This document shows positions 56,501 through 64,000 of a DNA stretch of 64,000 nt, in pieces; the stretch's first letter is position 1, and the number at the start of each line of letters is the position of its first letter. Origin of the DNA: Anabaena lutea FACHB-196 (GTDB lineage Bacteria; Cyanobacteriota; Cyanobacteriia; Cyanobacteriales; Nostocaceae); contig NZ_JACJST010000002.1 in assembly GCF_014698305.1 (NCBI RefSeq), positions 372,001 to 436,000 on the forward strand, in the 5' to 3' direction. Position numbers and translations under genes: made by a program. The notes below the pieces were generated by a model. That model was not told where the DNA came from and ran no database searches. It worked only from the letters and a program-made list of their open reading frames with translations.

Positions 56501-56575
56501 GGAGTCTCTTAAATACAATCTAAAATCAGCAATCCAAAATCGAATTTCCAATCCTCGATTCCCAATTACTAAACC

Positions 56576-56770
56576 TTACTCTTTATCAATCTTGGGTACA
56601 AAGTCAGGACGATCTTTGCTTTCCCAGCCTGCGGGACGTTTTGAGTTGTACCAAGCAATTGAGCCAATGGTGACAGCAGCAATAAAACCAACTACATACA
56701 CCAAAGTAAAAGCTAATGGGAAATGTGGGCCTGCGGCAGCAGGCGCTGCTGATTCAAGTAATAAATGCAC
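56576..56770 (-). CDS. Small single-helix membrane protein, Psb35-like
   Basis: The 64-residue protein has one membrane helix (about residues 19-40) and a soluble tail rich in charged residues and Trp (YNSKRPAGWESKDRPDFVPK). It starts with GTG, with AGGAG about nine bases upstream. The pattern PHFPLAFTLVYVVGFIAAVT and SIAWYNSKRPAGWE reminds me of the photosystem II assembly protein Psb35 (Ssl2148 type), which binds CP47 modules; this is from memory and uncertain. It is convergent with the TerB-like gene and upstream of the PBP gene. Confidence 0.7.
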   Translation of the reverse strand: MHLLLESAAPAAAGPHFPLAFTLVYVVGFIAAVTIGSIAWYNSKRPAGWESKDRPDFVPKIDKE

Positions 56771-56898
56771 GAGTATATTCTCCTACTTTGAGGTAACACT
56801 TCTTAACAAAGTATAAAACGAGCTTGTCACTTACATCCCCCTCTAGCTGGAAATACTTGACATTTGAGGGTGAAAAAAGATGTTGAGGGGGATTTTAA

Positions 56899-59262
56899 TT
56901 ATTCAGAAGAAGCACCTGGTTTAAGTCTCTCCCGCCAAGAAGGCACAGATGAAGAAGAACCATTATTTACAGCAGGTGAAGAATTAGAAGCACCATTATT
57001 TCTGGTTCTGTTGCGCCGACGTGAACGAGGAGATGATTCTGAAGCAGAATTACTGGTTGATTCTTGAGAGCGATCGCGCCGTCTTCTTCTAGGAGTGGTA
57101 TCTTCTTGTTGTTGTTGGTAACGTCTTCTGCGTCTGGGGGTATAGTTCGATGACTGCTCTTCTACTTGCGTATCTCGTCTTCTGCGTCTGCGTCTCCTAG
57201 ATGAATCAGAATTGCTGGTATTATCCTCATCTGTTTTTTCATCGTTATTAGAAACCGAGACATTGACAAGTTTTTTCGGTTTGATAGGCTTGGCTGTAAT
57301 TGTCCCTTTACGATCTTCCAACTTGGGACGGGCAGGAAACTTTTCTACAGACATACCCTCCACCGCTTTTTCCATAAATTCATGCCAGGTATAAGCGGCG
57401 CTGCTACTGCTACCATAGGTTGGGCGGTTATTATCGTTACCTAGCCAAACCCCTGCTACGACTTGAGGAATATAACCAATAAACCATAAATCACGGGATT
57501 CATCGGAAGTACCAGTTTTCCCAGCAACTTGTCTATCATCTAATTGGGCGGCGGCACCAGTTCCCTGTGAGACTACGTTGCGTAGCATCCAGGTCATAAT
57601 GGCGCTACTATCTGCATCCAAGACCTGTTTAGAAGGGAAATCAGCAGACCAAATTACCTCACCTTGACGGTTCAGTATCCGACGAATGCCATGAACTTCT
57701 GTATGTAATCCTTGGTTAGCAAAAGAACCATAAGCACTGGTTAATTCCAGGAGATTAACTTCATTTGAACCGAGAGCCAAAGAATAAGTCGGCTTAAGTT
57801 CGGATTTAATTCCCATCTCATGGGCAAGTTTGATGGTTGGCTCAAATCCTACATCGATTAATACCCTGACGGCAATTGTGTTGATGGAGCGAGTCAGGGC
57901 ATCTCTGAGGTTCATCCAGCCATAGAATTTTTCGTTGTAGTTTTTTGGTTCATAACCATCTACTACCAAAGGTTGATCTAAGTAGCTGTCATAGGGACTC
58001 TTACCTGTAGCGATCGCAGTAGCATAGACAAAACCCTTAAATGTCGAGCCTGGTTGCCTTTGTGCTTGAGTAACTCGATTAAACTGGTTTTTACTAAAGT
58101 CTTTACCCCCTACCATTGCTTGGATTTCGCCATTGCGGGGATCTATGGCTACTAAAGCTGCTTCTTTAAAATTCTCCCATCTACCTTGATTTCTTAAAGT
58201 TTTGGCAACTGCCTCTTCGGCTGCTTTTTGCCAATTGGGGTTTAAGGTTGTTTCTACTACTAACCCTCCTCCTGCTAATACATCGGCAGAAACATATTTG
58301 GGCAATTCCTGCTGAACGTAGGTAGTAAAGTAAGGGAAATCGACTTGTAATCGTTTGGGTAAACTACTGTTAACAGTCAGTGGTTCCTGAATTGCAGCTT
58401 GTCTTTGTTCTGGTGTAATTACGTTATCTTCCTGCATCCGCTGCAAAACCAGATTTCGCCGCTCTATTGCCGCTTTGGGATTCTTATCTGGGGCGTAGAT
58501 GTTGGGAGCAGGGGCTAATCCGGCAATGGTTGCCATTTCTGACAAAGTGAGTTGATCTACCGATTTACTGAAATATACCCAGGCGGCATCTCCCACACCG
58601 TAGGCTCCAGAACCTAAATAAACCAGATTTAGGTAACGTTCTAAAATCTGGTCTTTGGTTAATTCTTGCTCCATTTTTTGAGCCAAACGAACTTCTTTGA
58701 GTTTGCGCCAGAGAGTTCGTTCTTGGGTGAGGAAGAGAATTCGCGCTACCTGTTGGGTGATGGTACTACCACCTTCCACCACATTTTGCGATCGCAAATT
58801 ATTCACAACGGCTCTGATAATACCTTGAGTATCTACCCCACTGTGCTGTGTAAATCTTCGGTCTTCTGAAGCAATAAAAGCTTTCTTTAAGTTATCTGGT
58901 ATTTGTTCTAGCTTCAGCTGTTCCCTCGTTGCTTCTCCTTGCTGTTGGAGAATAGTTCCATCCCCAGCTTTAATAGTCAGTGTTTGCTCTCGCACTACCG
59001 CATTCAGTTCAGCTTTATCGGGTAAAGAGCGATCTATAGAACCTATGCCGTAACTAAAAGCAATAATTCCGCCACCTAAACCCAAACCTGTCCAAAACCA
59101 AATCCGACGATAAAAGGGTTTATCGCTCTTACCAATCCTGGCAACCATCCCAGATGATATGTTGGTCATCTGGCTCAGTAACTGTTTTGCTTTCACCAAC
59201 ATGGTCTGTGGTAAGTTGTCATGTCTGGACTCCTCTTTTTTGTGATGATTCCCAAGTGGCAA
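56899..59262 (-). CDS. Class A penicillin-binding protein with arginine-rich C-terminal tail
   Basis: The 787-residue protein is bifunctional. It has a cytosolic N-terminus, a membrane anchor (about residues 55-72), a glycosyltransferase domain with EDRRFTQHSGVD (about 132-143) and GGSTITQQVAR, and a transpeptidase domain with RQPGSTFKGF (Ser about 405) and KTGTSDES (about 582). After residue about 685 comes a low-complexity tail of Arg, Ser, Asn and Gln blocks (for example SSRRRRRRRRDTQ), ending WRERLKPG. It makes and cross-links peptidoglycan. The tail has no enzymatic motif. The start is a TTG at 59262; an ATG at 59202 is a fair alternative. Confidence 0.9.
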   Translation of the reverse strand: MPLGNHHKKEESRHDNLPQTMLVKAKQLLSQMTNISSGMVARIGKSDKPFYRRIWFWTGLGLGGGIIAFSYGIGSIDRSLPDKAELNAVVREQTLTIKAGDGTILQQQGEATREQLKLEQIPDNLKKAFIASEDRRFTQHSGVDTQGIIRAVVNNLRSQNVVEGGSTITQQVARILFLTQERTLWRKLKEVRLAQKMEQELTKDQILERYLNLVYLGSGAYGVGDAAWVYFSKSVDQLTLSEMATIAGLAPAPNIYAPDKNPKAAIERRNLVLQRMQEDNVITPEQRQAAIQEPLTVNSSLPKRLQVDFPYFTTYVQQELPKYVSADVLAGGGLVVETTLNPNWQKAAEEAVAKTLRNQGRWENFKEAALVAIDPRNGEIQAMVGGKDFSKNQFNRVTQAQRQPGSTFKGFVYATAIATGKSPYDSYLDQPLVVDGYEPKNYNEKFYGWMNLRDALTRSINTIAVRVLIDVGFEPTIKLAHEMGIKSELKPTYSLALGSNEVNLLELTSAYGSFANQGLHTEVHGIRRILNRQGEVIWSADFPSKQVLDADSSAIMTWMLRNVVSQGTGAAAQLDDRQVAGKTGTSDESRDLWFIGYIPQVVAGVWLGNDNNRPTYGSSSSAAYTWHEFMEKAVEGMSVEKFPARPKLEDRKGTITAKPIKPKKLVNVSVSNNDEKTDEDNTSNSDSSRRRRRRRRDTQVEEQSSNYTPRRRRRYQQQQEDTTPRRRRRDRSQESTSNSASESSPRSRRRNRTRNNGASNSSPAVNNGSSSSVPSWRERLKPGASSE

Positions 59263-59488
59263 AAGCAGTTTCTCCTCGTCACAGTTGTTTGTATTTGTTG
59301 ACTGTTGCTCAAAGTCGTTGCCACATAAATATCATGACCTGATTTGGCGTTAGCCTCAAACCTTAGTGCTAGTATAATATCCCATAAATAATCAACTTAA
59401 TTCAGTACTGACTTCTGGTTTTTTCCCAACCTGTTAGTTAACGTGCTTTCTTCCGATTATTAAATAATTTTGGGGAATATAAAAACCA

Positions 59489-60082
59489 TTGGAAACACCT
59501 GCAACCAATAAACAAACAGCGATCAGAGCCAACCTAGAGAGCGCAACTCTGTCTCCAAAATTGTGGCGATCGCATAGCGTTTCTAAGAGAAGTGCTATTG
59601 CTCTTGGCAGTAACATGGGTGATCCCCAAAAAATCTTAGAAGCATCTCTAGAGACTTTAGCCCAAACTCCAGGCATTATCCTCGAAGCCAAATCTAGTTG
59701 GTATACAACTAAAGCCATCGGTCCACCCCAACCGGATTACTTGAATGGCTGTGCCATCTTAAAAGTACAATTATTCCCTCAAGCATTGTTAGAGACTTTG
59801 TTAACAATTGAACAAAAGTTTGGGCGTGTGCGTCAAGAACGTTGGGGTCCTAGAACCTTAGATTTAGATTTATTGTTATACGATGACATAATCGTAGATC
59901 AGCCAAATCTTCAGATTCCCCATCCCCGGATGTCTGAACGAGCTTTTGTCTTGGTTCCACTGGCAGAAATTGCCCCCGATTGGATAGAACCAGTTTCCCA
60001 ACGGGTAATTCAAGATCTCCTCCAAGATGTAGACACTTGTGATGTACATTTAGTTAAGAGCAATAAGAATTACCATCCTTAA
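59489..60082 (+). CDS. folK: 2-amino-4-hydroxy-6-hydroxymethyldihydropteridine diphosphokinase
   Basis: The 197-residue protein transfers pyrophosphate from ATP to the pterin in folate synthesis. It has the FolK signature AIALGSNMGDP (about residues 36-46), the catalytic RWGPRTLDLDLLLYDD (about 110-125) and PHPRMSERAFVLVPLAEIAP. The start is a TTG at 59489, weakly supported; about 33 residues precede the conserved part, so the true start may be further in. It may be linked with the Nudix gene downstream on the same strand. Confidence 0.92.
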   Translation: METPATNKQTAIRANLESATLSPKLWRSHSVSKRSAIALGSNMGDPQKILEASLETLAQTPGIILEAKSSWYTTKAIGPPQPDYLNGCAILKVQLFPQALLETLLTIEQKFGRVRQERWGPRTLDLDLLLYDDIIVDQPNLQIPHPRMSERAFVLVPLAEIAPDWIEPVSQRVIQDLLQDVDTCDVHLVKSNKNYHP

Positions 60083-60156
60083 AAACAGAAAAATACTGAT
60101 TACATAAAAAAGCTACAGTATATATTCTGTGTATTCGCAGACCATACAATCTTACT

Positions 60157-60705
60157 ATGCCACTAGGTAGAGAATTACCACAGCTGCTGAAACAACGCTT
60201 GTTCCACAAAGGACGCAAGTTTAATTTTGAAGTCAATCGCTTGCGTTTACCTAACAAATCGGAAGGCGAGTGGGAGTGTATTCGTCATCCAGGTGGCGCT
60301 CTTGCTATTCCTGTCACCCCAGAGGGTAAACTGGTGCTTGTCCGCCAGTATCGTTTTGCCATACAGGGCAGGTTATTAGAATTTCCCGCAGGAACTCTAG
60401 AACCCAATGAAGATCCCTTAGAAACTATACAAAGGGAAATTGAGGAAGAAACTGGCTACCGCGCTCATAAGTGGGATAAGTTGGGAGAGTTTTTTCTGGC
60501 TCCTGGTTATTCCGATGAGATTATCTTTGCTTTTTTGGCGCGAGATTTGCAAAAGCTGGAGATACCTCCAAAACAAGACGAAGATGAAGATCTAGAAACA
60601 GTTTTGTTGACTCCCGAAGAACTAGAAAAAGCCATTCGTGAAGGAGAACCAGTAGATGCTAAATCTATTGCTAGTTTTTTCCTGGCTCGTTCGTTTTTAA
60701 TGTGA
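60157..60705 (+). CDS. Nudix hydrolase, ADP-ribose pyrophosphatase-like
   Basis: The 182-residue protein has a perfect Nudix box GTLEPNEDPLETIQREIEEE followed by TGY (about residues 80-102), fitting Gx5Ex7REUxEExGU. Upstream LVRQYRFAIQGRLLEFPAG is the ADP-ribose pyrophosphatase-type segment. It hydrolyses ADP-ribose or related nucleotide diphosphate sugars. A 74-base gap separates it from folK. Confidence 0.88.
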   Translation: MPLGRELPQLLKQRLFHKGRKFNFEVNRLRLPNKSEGEWECIRHPGGALAIPVTPEGKLVLVRQYRFAIQGRLLEFPAGTLEPNEDPLETIQREIEEETGYRAHKWDKLGEFFLAPGYSDEIIFAFLARDLQKLEIPPKQDEDEDLETVLLTPEELEKAIREGEPVDAKSIASFFLARSFLM

Positions 60706-60819
60706 TAGCAATATGCTGCGGGGTAATTGGCAAAGCCTCTGATGCTGAGGATGAGATGGTTTTGTCTAACGGCTTGAGTCGATAGGTCCAACTACACGTC
60801 ATCGACTCAAACCAGGCAG

Positions 60820-61260
60820 CTAGATATGGTACATGGGTTGAATCTGTTGTACCTGCTGTCTTTTATCCCACATATCCTGTAAAGTATAACCTTCAAAAAC
60901 TGCGATCGCAGCACCTGCCGCTTCTTCCCAAATTCCCGCAATAATCATATTTTCCATAGTTGAAAACTCCGTTTTCTGAAATTTTTCATGGGTATTTATA
61001 CCGTCTAAACAAGTCAAAATTTCTAACAGTGTGATTTGCTGTGGTGGTTTACTCAGTAGATAACCCCCTTTGGCTCCCCGTTGACTACGGACTAAGCCAG
61101 AACGCCTCAGTATCATTAAAAGTTGTCCTAAATAGCGATCTGGTATTTGCTGAACATTGGCAATTTGTTCAATTTGCAAGTACTCTCCCCGCTCGTAATA
61201 TCTAGCTAGTTCTAGCAGCGCTAACAAGGCATATCTGACTTTAGAAGAAATTTCCATCAT
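60820..61260 (-). CDS. Rrf2-family transcriptional regulator without Fe-S cysteines
   Basis: The 146-residue protein has an N-terminal winged helix (SSKVRYALLALLELARYYER, then QQIPDRYLGQLLMILRRSGL and RSQRGAKGGYLLSKPP) typical of Rrf2. Only one cysteine is visible (in ILTCLDG), so the three-Cys cluster of IscR-type members is absent, which points to the CymR-like group sensing other signals. Targets are unknown. It is divergent from the prohibitin-like gene. Confidence 0.88.
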   Translation of the reverse strand: MMEISSKVRYALLALLELARYYERGEYLQIEQIANVQQIPDRYLGQLLMILRRSGLVRSQRGAKGGYLLSKPPQQITLLEILTCLDGINTHEKFQKTEFSTMENMIIAGIWEEAAGAAIAVFEGYTLQDMWDKRQQVQQIQPMYHI

Positions 61261-61627
61261 TCCAGGGCAAATTTAGCCGAATAAATACTACTGTTTTCCG
61301 ATATAGTTAGTGATAATAGAAAAGACAAAACTTTCCTATCCTTCACTACTAAGAAGTTGAGGCAGTAAGGTGTATGCACGCAGATCAAGTAATCTGCTGA
61401 ACTGATTTGTGCCTTTAAGTGTTGATCTGCTTAGGCATGACTATGAGATAATGTGATTTATGGTATTAAACCACATATTCCTATCAGTTTTTCGTACTTA
61501 TGTAAAAATCGCACAAAATCAACTGATTTGGATATGTTTTTGCAGAGTTTGTGGATTTGAGATAAATAGTTATATTTTATACATTTAAATATAATAAATA
61601 CAAGTAAGTATAAGCAATTAAACCCAG
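61261..61627. other. Divergent promoter region of rrf2-like and prohibitin-like genes
   Basis: AT-rich region with a 6-bp hairpin gcagat-caagta-atctgc at 61380-61397 and a related ttgatctgctt copy nearby. It likely contains both promoters. No gene is supported. Confidence 0.4.
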
Positions 61628-62431
61628 ATGAAAAGACATCAAACTATTAATAGTGCTGGTAAGTTGACTGCACTACTATTTCTAATTACAATCTTTCTCA
61701 CACCATTTGTAATTGTTAATGCCGGAGAACGTGGTGTATTAATGGAATTTGGTAAAGTGCAACCTCAGATACTAGGAGAAGGAATACACATGATTATTCC
61801 TGTAGTCAATACTGTAAAAAAGTTAAGTATCCGCATACAAAAACAAGAAATATCTGCTGAAGCTTCTTCTAAAGATTTACAAGATGTCTTTACAGATGTA
61901 GCGCTGAATTGGCATATTATTCCAGAGGAAGCTAATGCTATTTTTCAGGAAATTGGTGAGGAACAAGAAATAATTAACCGCATTATTAACCCAGCAGTAG
62001 AAGAAATTTTAAAAGCAGTTATTGCTAAATATACTGCTGAAGAAATTATTACTAAACGCGGAGAAGTCAAAGCTGGAATAGATGATTTATTAACTACACG
62101 ACTGGGTAATTATTATATTGGTGTTGACGATATTTCTCTAGTTCATGTTCATTTTTCAGAACGGTTTAGAGCCGCAGTGGAGTCAAAACAAATAGCCGAA
62201 CAGGAAGCTAAACAAGCGGAATTTATCGCTGTCAAGGCATTAAGAGAAGCTGATGCAAAAGTTAATTTAGCCAAAGGAGAAGCGGAAGTACAGAGATTAC
62301 TTCGTGATGGCTTAACTAGCGAAATACTTCAAAGACAAGCTATAAACAAATGGAATGGTAAATTACCATTAATTGTTGGTAAAGAAAGTCCTAAATTTTG
62401 GAATTTTCGAGAATTTATGAAAGCTTATTAA
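61628..62431 (+). CDS. Prohibitin-like SPFH-domain protein
   Basis: The 267-residue protein has an N-terminal hydrophobic anchor (about residues 10-30), then the SPFH/band 7 domain with NAGERGVLMEFGKVQPQILGE (start at about 31) and a long helix AESKQIAEQEAKQAEFIA-type coiled coil (about 175-225, starting AAVESKQIAEQEAKQAE). Prohibitins oligomerise as rings in membranes and protect proteins from proteolysis. Its physiological partner here is unknown. It sits alone on the plus strand. Confidence 0.88.
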   Translation: MKRHQTINSAGKLTALLFLITIFLTPFVIVNAGERGVLMEFGKVQPQILGEGIHMIIPVVNTVKKLSIRIQKQEISAEASSKDLQDVFTDVALNWHIIPEEANAIFQEIGEEQEIINRIINPAVEEILKAVIAKYTAEEIITKRGEVKAGIDDLLTTRLGNYYIGVDDISLVHVHFSERFRAAVESKQIAEQEAKQAEFIAVKALREADAKVNLAKGEAEVQRLLRDGLTSEILQRQAINKWNGKLPLIVGKESPKFWNFREFMKAY

Positions 62432-62519
62432 AATTAAAAAATATCTCCAATTTATTCATTAACTTGGAGATATAAGCATTGCTAAATTACAGTAGAATAT
62501 GGTAGTTAAATTATGCTAA

Positions 62520-62969
62520 TTAACCATTAGCAAATAAAATAGGAATATCAAGAATCTTCAAGTGAATTAATCCCACAATTACCAAAGTATAAACTGTTGA
62601 AGAAACTAAACCACTCAATAACTCTTTTTTCAGGTTTCGTTCTGATGGTTCCTTTTGGAAAATATCTTGAGATCCATATTGCATCAAAAGAATACCCACA
62701 ACATTAGAAAGCCAGTAACCAATAATTGAGCAGGGTAACAATAATTTTGGAGAAAAGAAACTGCAAATATAACCAAAAAAATAAGCAATTGGCAAATTAA
62801 ATAATAAGTCATTCCACCAACAGAGTGGAGAAAGTAAATATCCGAGAACCAGCAAAAATACACCTCTGAGCTTTTGGATAATATTGATTTTTAATTCATC
62901 CGGTGAACCTTGTTCTAACTTCTCAGAGATGCTGTTGAAGATTTGAGACAGTTTTGGCAGGTTTTGCAT
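62520..62969 (-). CDS. Small integral membrane protein of unknown function
   Basis: The 149-residue protein has about four hydrophobic segments (about residues 32-50, 56-72, 78-96 and 120-140) and a polar N-terminus. A Pro/Leu/Cys/Trp-rich loop YLLSPLCWWNDLLFNLPIAY lies between the first helices. I do not recognise the family. It is convergent with the prohibitin-like gene and an IS remnant lies upstream. Confidence 0.7.
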   Translation of the reverse strand: MQNLPKLSQIFNSISEKLEQGSPDELKINIIQKLRGVFLLVLGYLLSPLCWWNDLLFNLPIAYFFGYICSFFSPKLLLPCSIIGYWLSNVVGILLMQYGSQDIFQKEPSERNLKKELLSGLVSSTVYTLVIVGLIHLKILDIPILFANG

Positions 62970-63139
62970 ATAAGTACGTTATTGCTATCGACTTACTGTA
63001 GTTTACCCAAAAATTACAAATAAGTCCAGTGCAAGAAGTGTAAGTTGCTTAGGGGAGTCAAAACCCACTGGTGTCAACTTAAGCTAAGTAGGTAAGCACA
63101 ATAAAACCCTTTTTCCCCCTGCGAGAAAGCCCCCTGCCC

Positions 63140-63337
63140 AAAGTTCTTTATCAATCGCCCTATTCTCCTGACTTCAATCCTATCGAACACTGGTGGTCAC
63201 AATTAAAAGCTTTTTTACGCTCCTTTTCTCCCACCACTGCACAAATGGTTGATATTCTCATTGCTACTGCTCTCGATTTAATTAATCCTCAGCATTTAAA
63301 AAACTGGTTTACTAATTGTTGTTACTGTACCTCATAA
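63140..63337 (+). mobile_element. IS630-family transposase C-terminal remnant
   Basis: A 65-codon frame ends at TAA (63335-63337) and encodes YQSPYSPDFNPIEHWWSQLK then AFLRSFSPTTAQMVDIL. The NPIEHWW segment holds the last acidic residue of the IS630/DDE3 catalytic site. The upstream two thirds of the transposase are missing and no start codon remains, so the element is dead. No terminal repeats were found with confidence; the sequence ggtgtcaacttaagctaag at about 63070-63090 may be part of an end. Confidence 0.85.
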
Positions 63338-63496
63338 ACCTGAAATCTGCTGTAAATGTTTTTTCTGTTTTCATACACTAAAATGGTATTTTGTCAATAT
63401 AATTTAGATGCGTTTCCCCTGCTAAAAAACCTCTATCTATTGACAATTCTGATTGCTTTTGGAGGATAGAATTAGCTAAATCTTGAATATCTATCA

Positions 63497-64000
63497 TTAA
63501 TTTTCACCTTTTTTTGTTAATTGATAATCTTCAAAAATTACCTCATACCCATTTCCTTGTGGTGACGCACACATAATTCCAACTTGAATATCTTGCTGAA
63601 CTGGAAAATAAGCCATTCTCAAGGGAACATAGCGGTCATATTCATCTAAATAAGCGATATGAATAGCCTCTTGACATCGCTCAACCCGTAGCTGAAAAAT
63701 ATGAGGAGGATTTAATAAAGGTGTAAATGACCAATCTGAATAGTTATGAGTGACGACAGCACTCACATTTTGCACTCCATCAACATATTCAATTCCAGTT
63801 TTAATCCAATGTTTTTCATCAGCACGAATCATAATTCCTGCCTGATCATATAAGTCTTGATATTTGCCTTTAATCTTGACATCAACAACAAAATCTGTAC
63901 TCACTCGGTCAAAGTAGAAATGTCCACTATCACGAATAAAACCATAGTGAGTTATCCGCCAAAAATCGGTTTTTGGTGCAGTTTTAATGATGATTTGCTG
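63497..64000 (-). CDS. DUF1349-family protein, cut by the right window edge
   Basis: The frame continues upstream beyond the GTG at 63904 to the right edge without a stop (32 more codons, including TDFWRITHYGFIRDSGHFYF), so the gene starts outside the window. The visible 167 residues match DUF1349: DLYDQAGIMIRADEKHWIKT, then VSAVVTHNYSDWSF and GIMCASPQGNGYEVIFEDYQ. The family has a concanavalin-like beta-sandwich fold and may bind sugars or regulate; no clear activity is known. Confidence 0.85.
   Translation of the reverse strand, partial: QQIIIKTAPKTDFWRITHYGFIRDSGHFYFDRVSTDFVVDVKIKGKYQDLYDQAGIMIRADEKHWIKTGIEYVDGVQNVSAVVTHNYSDWSFTPLLNPPHIFQLRVERCQEAIHIAYLDEYDRYVPLRMAYFPVQQDIQVGIMCASPQGNGYEVIFEDYQLTKKGEN

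Overview
The window looks like a chromosomal segment of a filamentous, probably heterocyst-forming cyanobacterium of the Nostoc/Anabaena type. Evidence seen directly includes oxygenic photosynthesis genes (psbB, psbT, chlP, a bciB-type vinyl reductase), a beta-carboxysome operon, CO2-uptake NDH-1 genes, many GCGATCGC (HIP1-type) palindromes, and short heptanucleotide tandem repeats (ATCTAAA-like, TTTTGAA-like) between genes. All identifications rest on reading motifs in the sequence and remembered family features; no database search was run.

Layout. 1-8.3 kb: the start of an HTTM-type membrane protein cut by the window edge, a type II NADH dehydrogenase-like flavoprotein, then a minus-strand operon (read 8310 to 1795) of fatty acyl-AMP ligase, acyl-CoA dehydrogenase-like protein, acyl carrier protein, MBOAT acyltransferase and SGNH-like protein. 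8.9-18 kb: chlP, divergent cysA, a WD40 protein with an unrecognised N-terminal half, a HAD phosphatase, rps1, psbT and psbB. 18.6-27 kb: a lone antitoxin-like gene, a Uma2 nuclease, an oligopeptide ABC transporter (binding protein and one permease on plus, the second permease on minus), with a single-chain restriction-modification gene between the permeases. 27-31 kb: an HD-domain protein, tRNA-Gly(CCC), a MAPEG protein and a MuiA-family protein. 30.8-42.1 kb: an inorganic-carbon block: LysR regulator, ccmO, ccmN, ccmM, ccmL and two ccmK genes on minus, then divergent ndhF, ndhD and a CO2 hydration protein on plus. 42.2-48.6 kb: the desB, desA, desC fatty acid desaturases, a methionine gamma-lyase family gene, a GxxExxY gene bracketed by inverted repeats, and bciB. 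49-51.7 kb: an accessory two-gene module of unknown function followed by the severed 3' end of a WD40/J-domain gene. 52-64 kb: GH100 invertase, an unknown protein, rsmB, a TerB-like protein, a Psb35-like small membrane protein, a class A PBP with a poly-arginine tail, folK, a Nudix hydrolase, an Rrf2 regulator, a prohibitin-like protein, a small membrane protein, an IS630 transposase remnant and a DUF1349 gene cut by the right edge.

How the genes work together. The carbon block joins the two halves of the CO2-concentrating mechanism: the NDH-1MS-type complex converts CO2 to bicarbonate, and the ccm products build the shell and inner scaffold of the carboxysome. The desaturases act in sequence on membrane acyl chains. 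The most unusual candidate is the 1.8-8.3 kb operon, whose parts match the logic of the Dlt D-alanylation machine (activating ligase, carrier, MBOAT, SGNH-like partner) but with a fatty-acid activating enzyme and an added acyl-chain oxidase. The second is the 49-51.4 kb pair of glycine-rich, probably membrane-inserting proteins, one of which carries a possible nuclease-like N-terminus.
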